Positions 52,125-59,865 of a DNA stretch of 64,000 nt are shown here, one piece after another; position 1 is the stretch's first letter, and every line of letters begins with the position of its first letter. Position numbers and translations under genes: made by a program. The stretch is from XN24 sp035514535. GTDB lineage: Bacteria > Pseudomonadota > Gammaproteobacteria > Steroidobacterales > XN24. The notes under the pieces were generated by a model that saw only the letters and a list, made by a program, of their open reading frames with translations, did no database searches and was not told where the DNA came from. The stretch spans positions 62,001-126,000 of the forward strand of contig DATKAZ010000108.1 in assembly GCA_035514535.1 (NCBI GenBank), in the 5' to 3' direction.

Positions 52125-53018
52125 CTAGACAGTGTCTTTGAAGTTCAACGCAGTGATCTGCTCGGAGATAAGGCCGATCAGGAAAATTATCACCGATGCG
52201 CTGAACAGCAGCAAACTCATGTTGGTAAATCGACCCACTGTCGCGAACGTGTACAAGTAGTATCCAAGACCGAGCAAGAAGAAAGTCAAGCTCGCCGGGA
52301 GGAAGAGTTTCATTGGCGCATACAATGTTGCGATCTTAAAAATAATAACGATAAATCGCACGCCATCACGAATGGGCTTTATGTGGCTCTTTCCTTGACG
52401 CTTGTTGGCTTGGATATCAATAAAATCAACCGGGTACCCTGATCGCATGAATGCCATCGTAATCGTCGTGGGATAAGAGAAACCGTTCGGAAGCAGATAC
52501 AGGAACCGCTTGAACAGGTCGGCGCGAACCGCGCGAAACCCGGACGTCAGGTCAGGAATCCTCTGGCCCGTTACCAGTGATGCGACGAGGTTGTAAGCGC
52601 CGTTCGCGAACAGACGGGCTGCGTTGGCGTGTGACTTCCCGGTTGAGCGCGCACCGATCACCATGTCGAATCCCGCGTCCATCCGCTCGAGCAATCGGGG
52701 GATATCACCAGGCTGGTGTTGGCCATCTGCGTCGAGGAAAACCAGAATGTCTCCAGTTGCCTGGCGTGCGCCGGCCTTTATTGCGGCGCCGTTGCCCAGG
52801 CTGTGCGGGTGATCAATTGTCCGAGCCCCAAACCTGCGCGCAATCGTGCCCGTATCGTCCTGCGAGCCGTCGTTTACAACGAGGATCTCGGCATCCGGCT
52901 GTTGGGCCTGAATCCCTTCGATCAGCAGGCCAATTGAGGCCGCCTCATTCTTCGCCGGAATTATGATTGATAGCTTGTTTCTTGGAGCCGGCATTGTTGA
53001 GATGGTCAATTCGTTCAT
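52125..53018 (-). CDS. Polyprenyl-phosphate-type GT2 glycosyltransferase
   Basis: A 297-residue family 2 glycosyltransferase with two C-terminal membrane helices (about residues 225-250 and 260-285). The catalytic domain shows LSIIIPAKNEAASIGLLIEG, ILVVNDGSQDDTG and FLDADGQHQPGDIPRLL (DxD metal site), then MVIGARSTGKS and IPDLTSGFRAVRADLF. This pattern is that of dolichyl- or undecaprenyl-phosphate sugar transferases such as DPM1/GtrB. It probably loads a sugar on undecaprenyl phosphate for the neighbouring GT-C-like protein, 29 bases upstream on the same strand. The start could also be the second Met nine codons in. Confidence 0.85.
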   Translation of the reverse strand: MNELTISTMPAPRNKLSIIIPAKNEAASIGLLIEGIQAQQPDAEILVVNDGSQDDTGTIARRFGARTIDHPHSLGNGAAIKAGARQATGDILVFLDADGQHQPGDIPRLLERMDAGFDMVIGARSTGKSHANAARLFANGAYNLVASLVTGQRIPDLTSGFRAVRADLFKRFLYLLPNGFSYPTTITMAFMRSGYPVDFIDIQANKRQGKSHIKPIRDGVRFIVIIFKIATLYAPMKLFLPASLTFFLLGLGYYLYTFATVGRFTNMSLLLFSASVIIFLIGLISEQITALNFKDTV

Positions 53019-53047
53019 AGCAAGGCCTGCTAGTTGTTCTTAGAATT

Positions 53048-54943
53048 TCACTTCGGCTGTTCGAGGCTCTTGAGCGTATCTGCCCAGAGCTTGGCCTTGA
53101 CAGGATGGCTTGGTATCAGTGATCGGGCCTCATCGATGATGTCCTGCGCTGCCTCGTTCAGTCCTGCGCTGTCCAGAACCTGGATTACCGCGGTCAGAGT
53201 TGGCGGGCTAGGTGTTAATTCTAGCGCCTGCCGGCAGTAGCTCACTACAACCTCGGTCTCTCCGCGCTCGATAGCCGTCTGGGCAAGGATAATAAGGAGA
53301 TTGCTTCTAACGTCGGGAGCACTGAATCTCGGATTAGCCAGCAAGCTCCTGGTAAGCCGATCCACTGCATTGTGGGGCAATTGTGGGCATCTTCCGGTCC
53401 TAATCAGGTAGTCCAGGCCCCACAGCAAACCCCTGGCGGTATTACTGAAGTCTGCAGTCCGCAGTCTCTCTTCGAGAGATCGGACAGCCGCACTGTAGTC
53501 AAGATCCGGCTCGCTCTGGCAGGACATCAGCAAGATCTGAAGGTCAAGTAGGTGTGCATTTGGATGCTTTTCTCGCACCTCCATCAACACCTTGCGGGCC
53601 ACGTCCGGGCTGCCGACTTTTTCCATCTGTTGCGCAAGCACTTCGGCCGCACGGATCGAATTGGGCTTGTAGATGTACCACATCTCCACGGCAATGGCGG
53701 GTGTGCCCCAAAGCGAAGTAACACTGTAAAGCACGCCGCCCAGCACAAGGGAATAAGCGGCAGTGGTTACCATCAATATGCGACGCCACGGCAGTGTCGC
53801 GGCGAAAGTAGCGGCGATCAACGCGTATGTCGGCCCGATCAGCGGCATGTAATTGCGGTGCTCGAAATACAACTCGAGCGGAATCGTTGTGGATTCCAGC
53901 GAATGCCCCAGGAGGTACCAAGCCACCGCGAAAGTGAACAGCGGCGCTCGTCGCCGCAGCATGACCGCCGCCGAGATCACCGCGATCCAGCCTGCGACAG
54001 CAACAATCGCAGTTAGATCCAATATATTGCGATGTACCTGAGTATCGTCATGAAACGGCCCCAGCCCGGGGAGATTAGGAATGAACGCAAGATACAAGTA
54101 GTTCCACAGAACACTGGCCTGCGTCAGGAGGCGCTCGAGTCCGTTGAAGTTGCGTACCAGAACTATTGATTGGTCGTACGGCAGGCGGGTGACCAGGTAG
54201 ACGAGCATGATGACCGCTGGCACGATGAGCACTGCCGTGAACCAGCTTCGCCATTGCACGCGAGAGATATTTGCGGGCCGATCTAGGATTGTGGCCTCAA
54301 TGGCAAGTATGAATAAGAAAAGTAGCGCGCCATTTTCCTTAGCCAGCATGCCAAGCAGCGCCCCGACTCCAAGGGCTATGGTCATGCCTGACAGCGCCAG
54401 GACCGGACGCAGTTCGATCATTCGGCGCGCATACAAGTAGGCGATTCCGCCCAAGAGACCGAACACGGCCGAAAGCGTGGTCATTCGCTGGACGATCAGC
54501 AAAGAGCTTGAGGCAAGGATCGGCAGCAGCATCCAGACAGCGGCGCTTGACGCACCAACCAAAGCGGCATGTCCTTCCGACTGTCGGCGTCCCAGCCCGA
54601 GCAAATAGAGAAACCACGTAACCAGGACGCCGTTCAGCAGGTGAATGAGGATGTTAGTGCGAAGAAAGACGTCCAGTGCGCTAGGCCAGGCATATGCCTG
54701 GGGGACAAACGTAGCCAGGGCTAACGGCCTGCCCGTGGGACCTGCCCTGCCAGAGAAGATGAAAGGGAAGGCGTTTGAAGTTTCATGAACTTCACTTAGA
54801 CCGCCGAGGTTGACCGAATCATCAAACCACATGGTGCCGGTGAGGCCCGGGGCGTAGGCAAACCAGGCAGCCACGATGGCGGCGAGCATGATGACCGCAG
54901 CTGGGGCGTGTTGGCGGACGGTCGAAGCGATTTTGGTGGCCAT
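53048..54943 (-). CDS. GT-C-like membrane protein with C-terminal TPR-like region
   Basis: A 631-residue protein. An N-terminal helix leads to TGTMWFDDSVNLGGL, an Asp-Asp motif in the first outer loop as in GT-C glycosyltransferases, followed by GPTGRPLALATF and about ten membrane helices to residue 410. The last 200 residues are soluble and helical, with TPR-like spacing (AAEVLAQQMEKVGSPDVARKVL, YCRQALELTPSP). Similar proteins are annotated as TMTC-like or O-glycosylation proteins. It most likely uses the lipid-linked sugar made by the adjacent GT2. Start at Met 54943 is chosen; an upstream Met adds 11 residues. AT-richer than the core genes. Confidence 0.7.
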   Translation of the reverse strand: MATKIASTVRQHAPAAVIMLAAIVAAWFAYAPGLTGTMWFDDSVNLGGLSEVHETSNAFPFIFSGRAGPTGRPLALATFVPQAYAWPSALDVFLRTNILIHLLNGVLVTWFLYLLGLGRRQSEGHAALVGASSAAVWMLLPILASSSLLIVQRMTTLSAVFGLLGGIAYLYARRMIELRPVLALSGMTIALGVGALLGMLAKENGALLFLFILAIEATILDRPANISRVQWRSWFTAVLIVPAVIMLVYLVTRLPYDQSIVLVRNFNGLERLLTQASVLWNYLYLAFIPNLPGLGPFHDDTQVHRNILDLTAIVAVAGWIAVISAAVMLRRRAPLFTFAVAWYLLGHSLESTTIPLELYFEHRNYMPLIGPTYALIAATFAATLPWRRILMVTTAAYSLVLGGVLYSVTSLWGTPAIAVEMWYIYKPNSIRAAEVLAQQMEKVGSPDVARKVLMEVREKHPNAHLLDLQILLMSCQSEPDLDYSAAVRSLEERLRTADFSNTARGLLWGLDYLIRTGRCPQLPHNAVDRLTRSLLANPRFSAPDVRSNLLIILAQTAIERGETEVVVSYCRQALELTPSPPTLTAVIQVLDSAGLNEAAQDIIDEARSLIPSHPVKAKLWADTLKSLEQPK

Positions 54944-55105
54944 CAAATCAGGTGTCGCGGTAGAGGCAGCGCGCACTATAACCCGACATGCGCTTCGTAT
55001 GTCAGTGATGTAGATTCAGAAAATTGAAACCAAGCGTGATTATCGTCATTCGGATCTCCACGTATCACGAGATACGATTTCCTACTTTGTGAAGGCAAAT
55101 TTGAA

Positions 55106-56128
55106 GTGACCGACTCGACTCGGATTCACAACTCACCAAAACTCATTCACGTCGTGGCGGGAGTCATGGACAATTGCCACGGCCGCGTCCTTGTCGCCCA
55201 GCGACCGAGGGGGAAATCGTTGGCCGGTGCGTGGGAGTTCCCCGGTGGCAAGTTGCACTTTGACGAGGATCGGCTCACTGGACTCGTGCGCGAATTCGAT
55301 GAGGAACTCGGGATCCAAGTCGAAGTCGCCCGGCCGCTGATCCGTTTCCGGCATAGTTATCCTGACTTGGAAGTCGATCTCGACGCGTGGCGCATCGAGC
55401 GCTGGCACGGCGAGCCGCATGGCCGCGAGGGACAGGCGATTGGCTGGTACGCCCCGGAAGAACTGGAGGACCTGGGCCTGTTGCCCGCCGACACGGCGAT
55501 CGTGCGTGCCATTCGCCTGCCGGCAATGTGCGCGGTGACATCGCCGCGGGCCGAACAGGGAGAGGGAGCATTCCTGGACCAGGTCGAGCAACTGGCCGCC
55601 CACAGCGGTGCCGGGCTGATCTGTCTGCGCCGCCCTGACCTTGATCCCGCCGACTTGCTTGAACTGGCGGCGGGCGCCGCCTGCCGCATCGAAGGGACTG
55701 CCGCGAGGCTGCTGCTGCACGGCGACCCGGCAGCGTTGGCCCCGGCACTCGTCGCGCCGCCCAAGGCACCGGCCGCACGCTTCGAATCGGCCGTGGCGGG
55801 CCTGCACATCCCCGGGCGCTATCTCGACACTCTGGCCGAGCGCCCCGTGCCCCCACACATGTGGTTCGGCGTCTCCTGCCACGATGCCCGCCAACTCTAT
55901 GCGGCCCTCGCGCTGGGCGCGGACTACGCCTTCCTAGGGCCCGTCAAGCCGACGGCCAGCCACCCTGGAGTGCCGGGGATGGGCTGGGAAAAGTTCGCCG
56001 CGCTGGTGGCGGATCTGCCGCTGCCGGTCTACGGCATCGGCGGCCTCGGGCCGACGGACCTTGACGACGCCTGGGCGGCCGGGGCCCAGGGAATTGCCGC
56101 CATTCGGGCGCTGAATTTGACGCGCTGA
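55106..56128 (+). CDS. Nudix hydrolase fused to a ThiE-like domain
   Basis: A 340-residue two-domain protein starting at GTG. The N-terminal MutT-type Nudix domain (about residues 15-145) cleaves nucleoside-diphosphate derivatives such as oxidised dGTP. Its Nudix box is intact: GGKLHFDEDRLTGLVREFDE then ELGI. The C-terminal half resembles thiamine-phosphate synthase (VTSPRAEQGEGAFL, GVSCHDARQLYAALALGADYAFLGPV, then GWEKFAALVADLPLPVYGIGG). The usual QLREK-type catalytic residues are not seen (LICLRRPDLD), so it may be non-catalytic. The same fusion follows argJ-secA in Pseudomonas; here argJ is absent and the glycan segment lies between. Confidence 0.88.
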   Translation: MTDSTRIHNSPKLIHVVAGVMDNCHGRVLVAQRPRGKSLAGAWEFPGGKLHFDEDRLTGLVREFDEELGIQVEVARPLIRFRHSYPDLEVDLDAWRIERWHGEPHGREGQAIGWYAPEELEDLGLLPADTAIVRAIRLPAMCAVTSPRAEQGEGAFLDQVEQLAAHSGAGLICLRRPDLDPADLLELAAGAACRIEGTAARLLLHGDPAALAPALVAPPKAPAARFESAVAGLHIPGRYLDTLAERPVPPHMWFGVSCHDARQLYAALALGADYAFLGPVKPTASHPGVPGMGWEKFAALVADLPLPVYGIGGLGPTDLDDAWAAGAQGIAAIRALNLTR

Positions 56129-56248
56129 ATCGCCTGATTCGGCCGGGCCTCGTGTTTCTCGAGCGGGCGCACGTTTTTCTGTATACAGCGCACGATTTGC
56201 TCGACGTTGCGCACAGCGCCTGCCCGCCAGCTGTGGCCTGATAGGCAA

Positions 56249-57475
56249 ATGAAACGCATCGCTCCTGCATTTCCCGGCAAGGACCTGCGCCTGTCCCTGC
56301 TGGTGTTCTTCGGCGTATGCGCGGTGGTCGGCATCCTGCCGTTCGCCGTGTGGCGCTTTTCGCGGGGGCAGTTGCTGGCCGGCTCGATCGACCTGGCTAT
56401 CGTGGTGGTGATCGTGGGCGCGGTCTGGTATGCGCGGCGCTTCCAGCGCGTGGAGGCCGTCTCGAAGTTTGCAGTCATCTTCCTCAGCGGCGCGTGCTTC
56501 GTCATGGCTCCGGTCATCGGCACGCTGGCGTTGTACTGGACTTATCCTACGCTGGTCGCCAACCTGCTGCTGGCGGGGCGCTCCCTCGGGCTGAAGGTCA
56601 ACCTCGCACTGATCGTCGGCCTCGTGGCGCTGACGGACCTGCTGCCCGATACGGCGGCGCGGACGACCTTTGCCATCACCGCGTCCATGGTGACGGTCTA
56701 CGCCTATCTCTTCGCGGTCACGACGGACCGCCAGCGCGACGCGCTCGAGTCCCTCGCGACCTTCGACGACCTGACCGGCGCCGGCAACCGCCGGATGATG
56801 GAGCATGAACTGGCTGAAAGGTTCGACCATGCCGTCAAGCATCTGCTGCAATACGCGGTCGTGGTGCTGGACCTGGATCACTTCAAGGCGGTCAACGATA
56901 CCCACGGCCACGAGGCGGGCGACGACGTGCTGAAGCAGTTCGTGGCGCTGATCCACGAGGTCATGCGCGGCGACGATCGCCTGTACCGCATGGGGGGCGA
57001 GGAGTTCGTGATCTTCCTGCCGCACACGGGCCACGCCGGACTCGCGGCGTTCCTCGACCGCCTGCAGGATTACCTCCGCCCGCGGCTCACCGGCCCCGGC
57101 GGCCCGGTCACCGTGTCCATGGGCGCGGCCGTGGTGGAATTCGGCGACGACAGCTGGTCCGACTGGCTGGCGCGCGCGGACGAGTCCCTCTACCGGGCGA
57201 AAGAGACGGGGCGCGACCGGTTCTGTATCGCTGCGTCCGCCTATGACGCTTCGTCTTCGGGGGTCGGGCCGGCATCCGCCTCGGCATCCTCGCCGGGGAT
57301 CGCGTGTTCCTCCGAGAACCAGGCGCCGAGGTCGATGAGGCGGCAGCGCTCGCTGCAGAACGGGCGCCATGGCGATTCCGGCGACCAGGCCACCGATTTG
57401 CCGCAAGTGGGACAGGCCACCTCGAGCATCGCTGAACTCAGCAGCAGGTCAGTTCGAACCCGACGTTCTCGGTGA
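56249..57475 (+). CDS. GGDEF diguanylate cyclase with membrane sensor region
   Basis: Makes cyclic di-GMP from two GTP. Residues 1-155 form about six membrane helices (MASE-like sensor, no family assigned); residues 165-328 are the GGDEF domain. Active-site motif is GGEEF (249-253), preceded by RGDD (240-243), an RxxD inhibitory site at the usual five-residue spacing. FDDLTGAGNRR and DLDHFKAVNDTHGHEAGDDVL are intact, so it should be active and product-inhibited. The domain ends near residue 328. A further 80 low-complexity residues are encoded opposite yacG and the end of zapD, an unusual overlap that might reflect a lost stop codon. Start MKRIAPAF is preferred to an upstream in-frame ATG. 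Confidence 0.88.
   Translation: MKRIAPAFPGKDLRLSLLVFFGVCAVVGILPFAVWRFSRGQLLAGSIDLAIVVVIVGAVWYARRFQRVEAVSKFAVIFLSGACFVMAPVIGTLALYWTYPTLVANLLLAGRSLGLKVNLALIVGLVALTDLLPDTAARTTFAITASMVTVYAYLFAVTTDRQRDALESLATFDDLTGAGNRRMMEHELAERFDHAVKHLLQYAVVVLDLDHFKAVNDTHGHEAGDDVLKQFVALIHEVMRGDDRLYRMGGEEFVIFLPHTGHAGLAAFLDRLQDYLRPRLTGPGGPVTVSMGAAVVEFGDDSWSDWLARADESLYRAKETGRDRFCIAASAYDASSSGVGPASASASSPGIACSSENQAPRSMRRQRSLQNGRHGDSGDQATDLPQVGQATSSIAELSSRSVRTRRSR
57241..57429 (-). CDS. yacG: DNA gyrase inhibitor YacG
   Basis: A 62-residue zinc protein that binds GyrB and inhibits DNA gyrase in E. coli. The four zinc cysteines are Cys6 and Cys9 (CPTC) and Cys25 and Cys29 (CSERC), followed by the conserved RLIDLGAWFSEE and an acidic tail. 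Start MLEVACPTCG lies eight bases after the zapD stop. The order coaE-zapD-yacG is standard. It lies entirely opposite the 3' extension of the GGDEF gene; its strong conservation shows that this strand is a true gene. Confidence 0.94.
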   Translation of the reverse strand: MLEVACPTCGKSVAWSPESPWRPFCSERCRLIDLGAWFSEEHAIPGEDAEADAGPTPEDEAS

Positions 57476-58241
57476 CCTGCACGGGGCGCTTCTCCGGCCC
57501 GGCCCACGTCAGGAAACGGACCGTGAAACGGTGCTGTCCGCCGCTGATCTCCGGGTAGAAGTCCGCCCCCGCGGGCAGCGAGATGCGCACCAGCTGGCAG
57601 CCCATCGAGCGGTCGATCTGGTACTGGAACATCCCGCCGGGCGCCACCTCGGGCCGGCCCGGCGACGACTCGCGCGTCAGCCACAGGAGCTGGCCGATGG
57701 CGTCGCACAGCGGCTTGAGGTGGCGGAACCAGGCCTGGAAGTCGGCATAGCGCTGGTCTTCCGGGCGGCTCAGCCAGTGCTTGAAGTCCGGCAGGTCGAA
57801 CTCGCAGGTCCCGCCGGGAATCGCGCTGCGGTGGCGGATGGAGGCGAGGAACTCGGACTCTTTCAGCGGCTGGGTGTAATGCGCGCCGCAGCTCGCCAGC
57901 TGCTGGCGTAACTGCGAGACGCGCTCCAGCAGGGCGTCGAGCCGCGTCCTGTCCACGCCCGGGCGGCTGGCGAAACCGACCAGGGTGGTGGTCTGGCGCT
58001 CGAGGTCCTTGAGCACCTCGCCGCGCACGTCGCCGCGGCTGACGATCGCGAGGATCTCGATCAGGCTGCCCATGGCCGCGCGGCTCGACCACGCCGACGG
58101 CTGGCGCGCGTGGTGCTGCGCCTGGCGCGACAGGAACTCGATGCGCAGGAAGGTACGCATCCGCTCGGTCAGCGGCTGCTCGAACACAGTCAGATCCCTG
58201 GCCTCGTTCCGGGTCGGGGCGTTCGCCGCACCTTGGCTCAT
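57438..58241 (-). CDS. zapD: Cell division protein ZapD
   Basis: ZapD (YacF, DUF1342) bundles FtsZ filaments by binding the FtsZ C-terminal peptide, which is encoded in the same window. The 267-residue product has TVFEQPLTERMRTFLRIEFL, a helical domain, DLERQTTTLVGFASRPGVD and the beta-domain segment GTCEFDLPDFKHWLSRPEDQ. It ends VQVTENVGFELTCC. The start MSQGAANAPTRNEARD was chosen because upstream in-frame sequence is low-complexity and arginine-rich. It sits between coaE and yacG. Confidence 0.94.
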   Translation of the reverse strand: MSQGAANAPTRNEARDLTVFEQPLTERMRTFLRIEFLSRQAQHHARQPSAWSSRAAMGSLIEILAIVSRGDVRGEVLKDLERQTTTLVGFASRPGVDRTRLDALLERVSQLRQQLASCGAHYTQPLKESEFLASIRHRSAIPGGTCEFDLPDFKHWLSRPEDQRYADFQAWFRHLKPLCDAIGQLLWLTRESSPGRPEVAPGGMFQYQIDRSMGCQLVRISLPAGADFYPEISGGQHRFTVRFLTWAGPEKRPVQVTENVGFELTCC

Positions 58242-58291
58242 CGCGCGATTCTGTACGATGCCGCGAAACACCGCAAACCCCGCGCGTGCGC

Positions 58292-58951
58292 TCAGGGCAG
58301 GCGCAGCCCCGGGCGCTCGCGCCCGCCGCCGGCGGCGATCTCGCGGTAGACCGCGTCCAGGGTGGCGACGGCGTCGGCCAGCCGCTCCGGGGGGCCGTCG
58401 TTGACGATCACGTCGTCGGCCTCGGCGAGGCGCTGTTGCCGCGTCGCCTGGGTGGCGAGGATGGCCTGCGCGATGGCTGCGTTGCCGCCGTCCCGTGCCA
58501 GCAGACGCTCGAGCTGCGTTTCCTCGGGGCAATCGACCACCAGCACCCGGTCCACCCAGCCGGTGAGGCCGAACTCGACCAGCAGCGGCGCGACGATCAC
58601 CTGGTACGGGCCCTCGCGGGCCTCGGCCTCGCGCACCCCGGCGGCCAGGATCAGCGGGTGCAGCAGGGCCTCGAGCCGCTTGCGGGCCGCATCATCGCTG
58701 AACACGCGCGCGCGCAGCGCCGCCCGGTCGAGCCTTCCCTCGGCATCGAGCATTTCCGGGCCGAAAGCGTCCGCGATGGCGGCGAGCGCGGGCTCGCCCG
58801 GCTCGACCACCTCCCGCGCCACCAGGTCGAGGTCGATGACGGGCACGCCGCGCGCCGCGAACAGCCGCGCGACGGTCGACTTGCCGCTGGCGATCCCGCC
58901 GGTCAGGCCGACCCGGAACCTTCCGTCGCCGAATGGCGGCGCCTGGATCAC
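58292..58951 (-). CDS. coaE: Dephospho-CoA kinase
   Basis: CoaE phosphorylates dephospho-CoA in the final step of coenzyme A synthesis. With GTG at 58951, two bases after the pilD stop, the product has 219 residues. It carries P-loop GLTGGIASGKST near residue 16, then VIDLDLVAREVVEPG, HPLILAAG, PLLVEFGLTGWVDRVLVVDC and RLLARDGGNAAIAQAIL. There is no in-frame ATG in the conserved region, so the GTG start is the best choice. pilD-coaE-zapD-yacG is the conserved pilus-linked order. Confidence 0.95.
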   Translation of the reverse strand: MIQAPPFGDGRFRVGLTGGIASGKSTVARLFAARGVPVIDLDLVAREVVEPGEPALAAIADAFGPEMLDAEGRLDRAALRARVFSDDAARKRLEALLHPLILAAGVREAEAREGPYQVIVAPLLVEFGLTGWVDRVLVVDCPEETQLERLLARDGGNAAIAQAILATQATRQQRLAEADDVIVNDGPPERLADAVATLDAVYREIAAGGGRERPGLRLP

Positions 58952-58953
58952 CC

Positions 58954-59832
58954 TCAGCGCAGCCCGGCGAAATGCAGCCAGGCGCTCGTGAGCTGCGGCC
59001 CCCACAGCAACGCGATCCAGCCGGCGGCCGCGAGATAGGGCCCGAAGGGGATCGGGACCTGCCGGTCGCGGCCGAGCAGCAGGATCATCGCGATGCCGAG
59101 CGCCGCGCCGACCACCGCTGAGAGCAGGATGACCAGCGGCAGCATCTGCCAGCCGAGCCACGCGCCGAGCGCGGCGAGCAGCTTGAAATCGCCGTAGCCC
59201 ATGCCCTCGCGCCCGGTCGCCAGCCTGAACCCCTGGTACACCAGCCACAGGGACAAATACCCGGCGATCGCGCCCGCTACCGCATCGGGCAGGGTCGCGA
59301 AGGCCTGCTCCCCGGCGGCGAGGTTGAACAATAGCCCGGCCCACAGCAGCGACAGGGTGATGCTGTCCGGCAGGAGCTGCTCGTCGATGTCGATGAAGCT
59401 GAGCGCGATCAGCGCCCCGGTGAGGCCGATCCCCGCGAGCACCTGGCCGGGCCACGGCAGCATCCACGCCGTCGCGGCGAACAGCAGTCCGGTCAGCAAC
59501 TCGACCGCGGGGTAGCGCAACGAAATACGCGTGCCGCAGCCGGCGCAGCGGCCCCGCAGCACGAGCCAGCTGACCAGCGGAATGTTTTCCGCGGCACGGA
59601 CGGGACGGCTGCACTGCGGGCAACGCGAGCGCGGCACCACGAGGTTGAACTTCCCCTCGGGTAGTGCGGGGGCCGGTGCGGCCATTTCCTCGGCGCATTG
59701 CGCACGCCATTCGCGCCGCATCATCAGCGGGAGGCGATACACGACCACGTTAAGGAAGCTGCCGACCAGCAGGCCGAACAGCAGCGCGATGCCGGCCAAG
59801 GCCGCGGGCGGCAGCCCGTTTAGCGAACTCAC
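58954..59832 (-). CDS. pilD: Type IV prepilin peptidase PilD
   Basis: PilD cleaves the leader from prepilins and methylates the new N-terminus. The 292-residue aspartic membrane protease has two CxxC pairs (CPQC, CAGC) in the cytoplasmic zinc loop and helices throughout. The two catalytic aspartates are in SFIDIDEQLLPDSITL and GMGYGDFKLLAALG (GxGD motif). It lies downstream of pilC on the same strand with a 33-base gap. It processes PilA encoded at 63091-63549 and perhaps type II secretion pseudopilins encoded elsewhere. Confidence 0.96.
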   Translation of the reverse strand: MSSLNGLPPAALAGIALLFGLLVGSFLNVVVYRLPLMMRREWRAQCAEEMAAPAPALPEGKFNLVVPRSRCPQCSRPVRAAENIPLVSWLVLRGRCAGCGTRISLRYPAVELLTGLLFAATAWMLPWPGQVLAGIGLTGALIALSFIDIDEQLLPDSITLSLLWAGLLFNLAAGEQAFATLPDAVAGAIAGYLSLWLVYQGFRLATGREGMGYGDFKLLAALGAWLGWQMLPLVILLSAVVGAALGIAMILLLGRDRQVPIPFGPYLAAAGWIALLWGPQLTSAWLHFAGLR

Positions 59833-59865
59833 GAGGCGTCGGCGCGCGAAAGGCCCACGCTCGGC

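Noticed and set aside
53034..53240. Short plus-strand frames over the GT-C-like gene
   Set aside because: Antisense to a long gene with coherent membrane topology, and without recognisable features of their own.
48129..54943. Prophage or integrative element as origin of the glycan segment
   Set aside because: No integrase, transposase, phage structural gene, tRNA target or flanking direct repeat is visible; only base composition and gene content suggest transfer.
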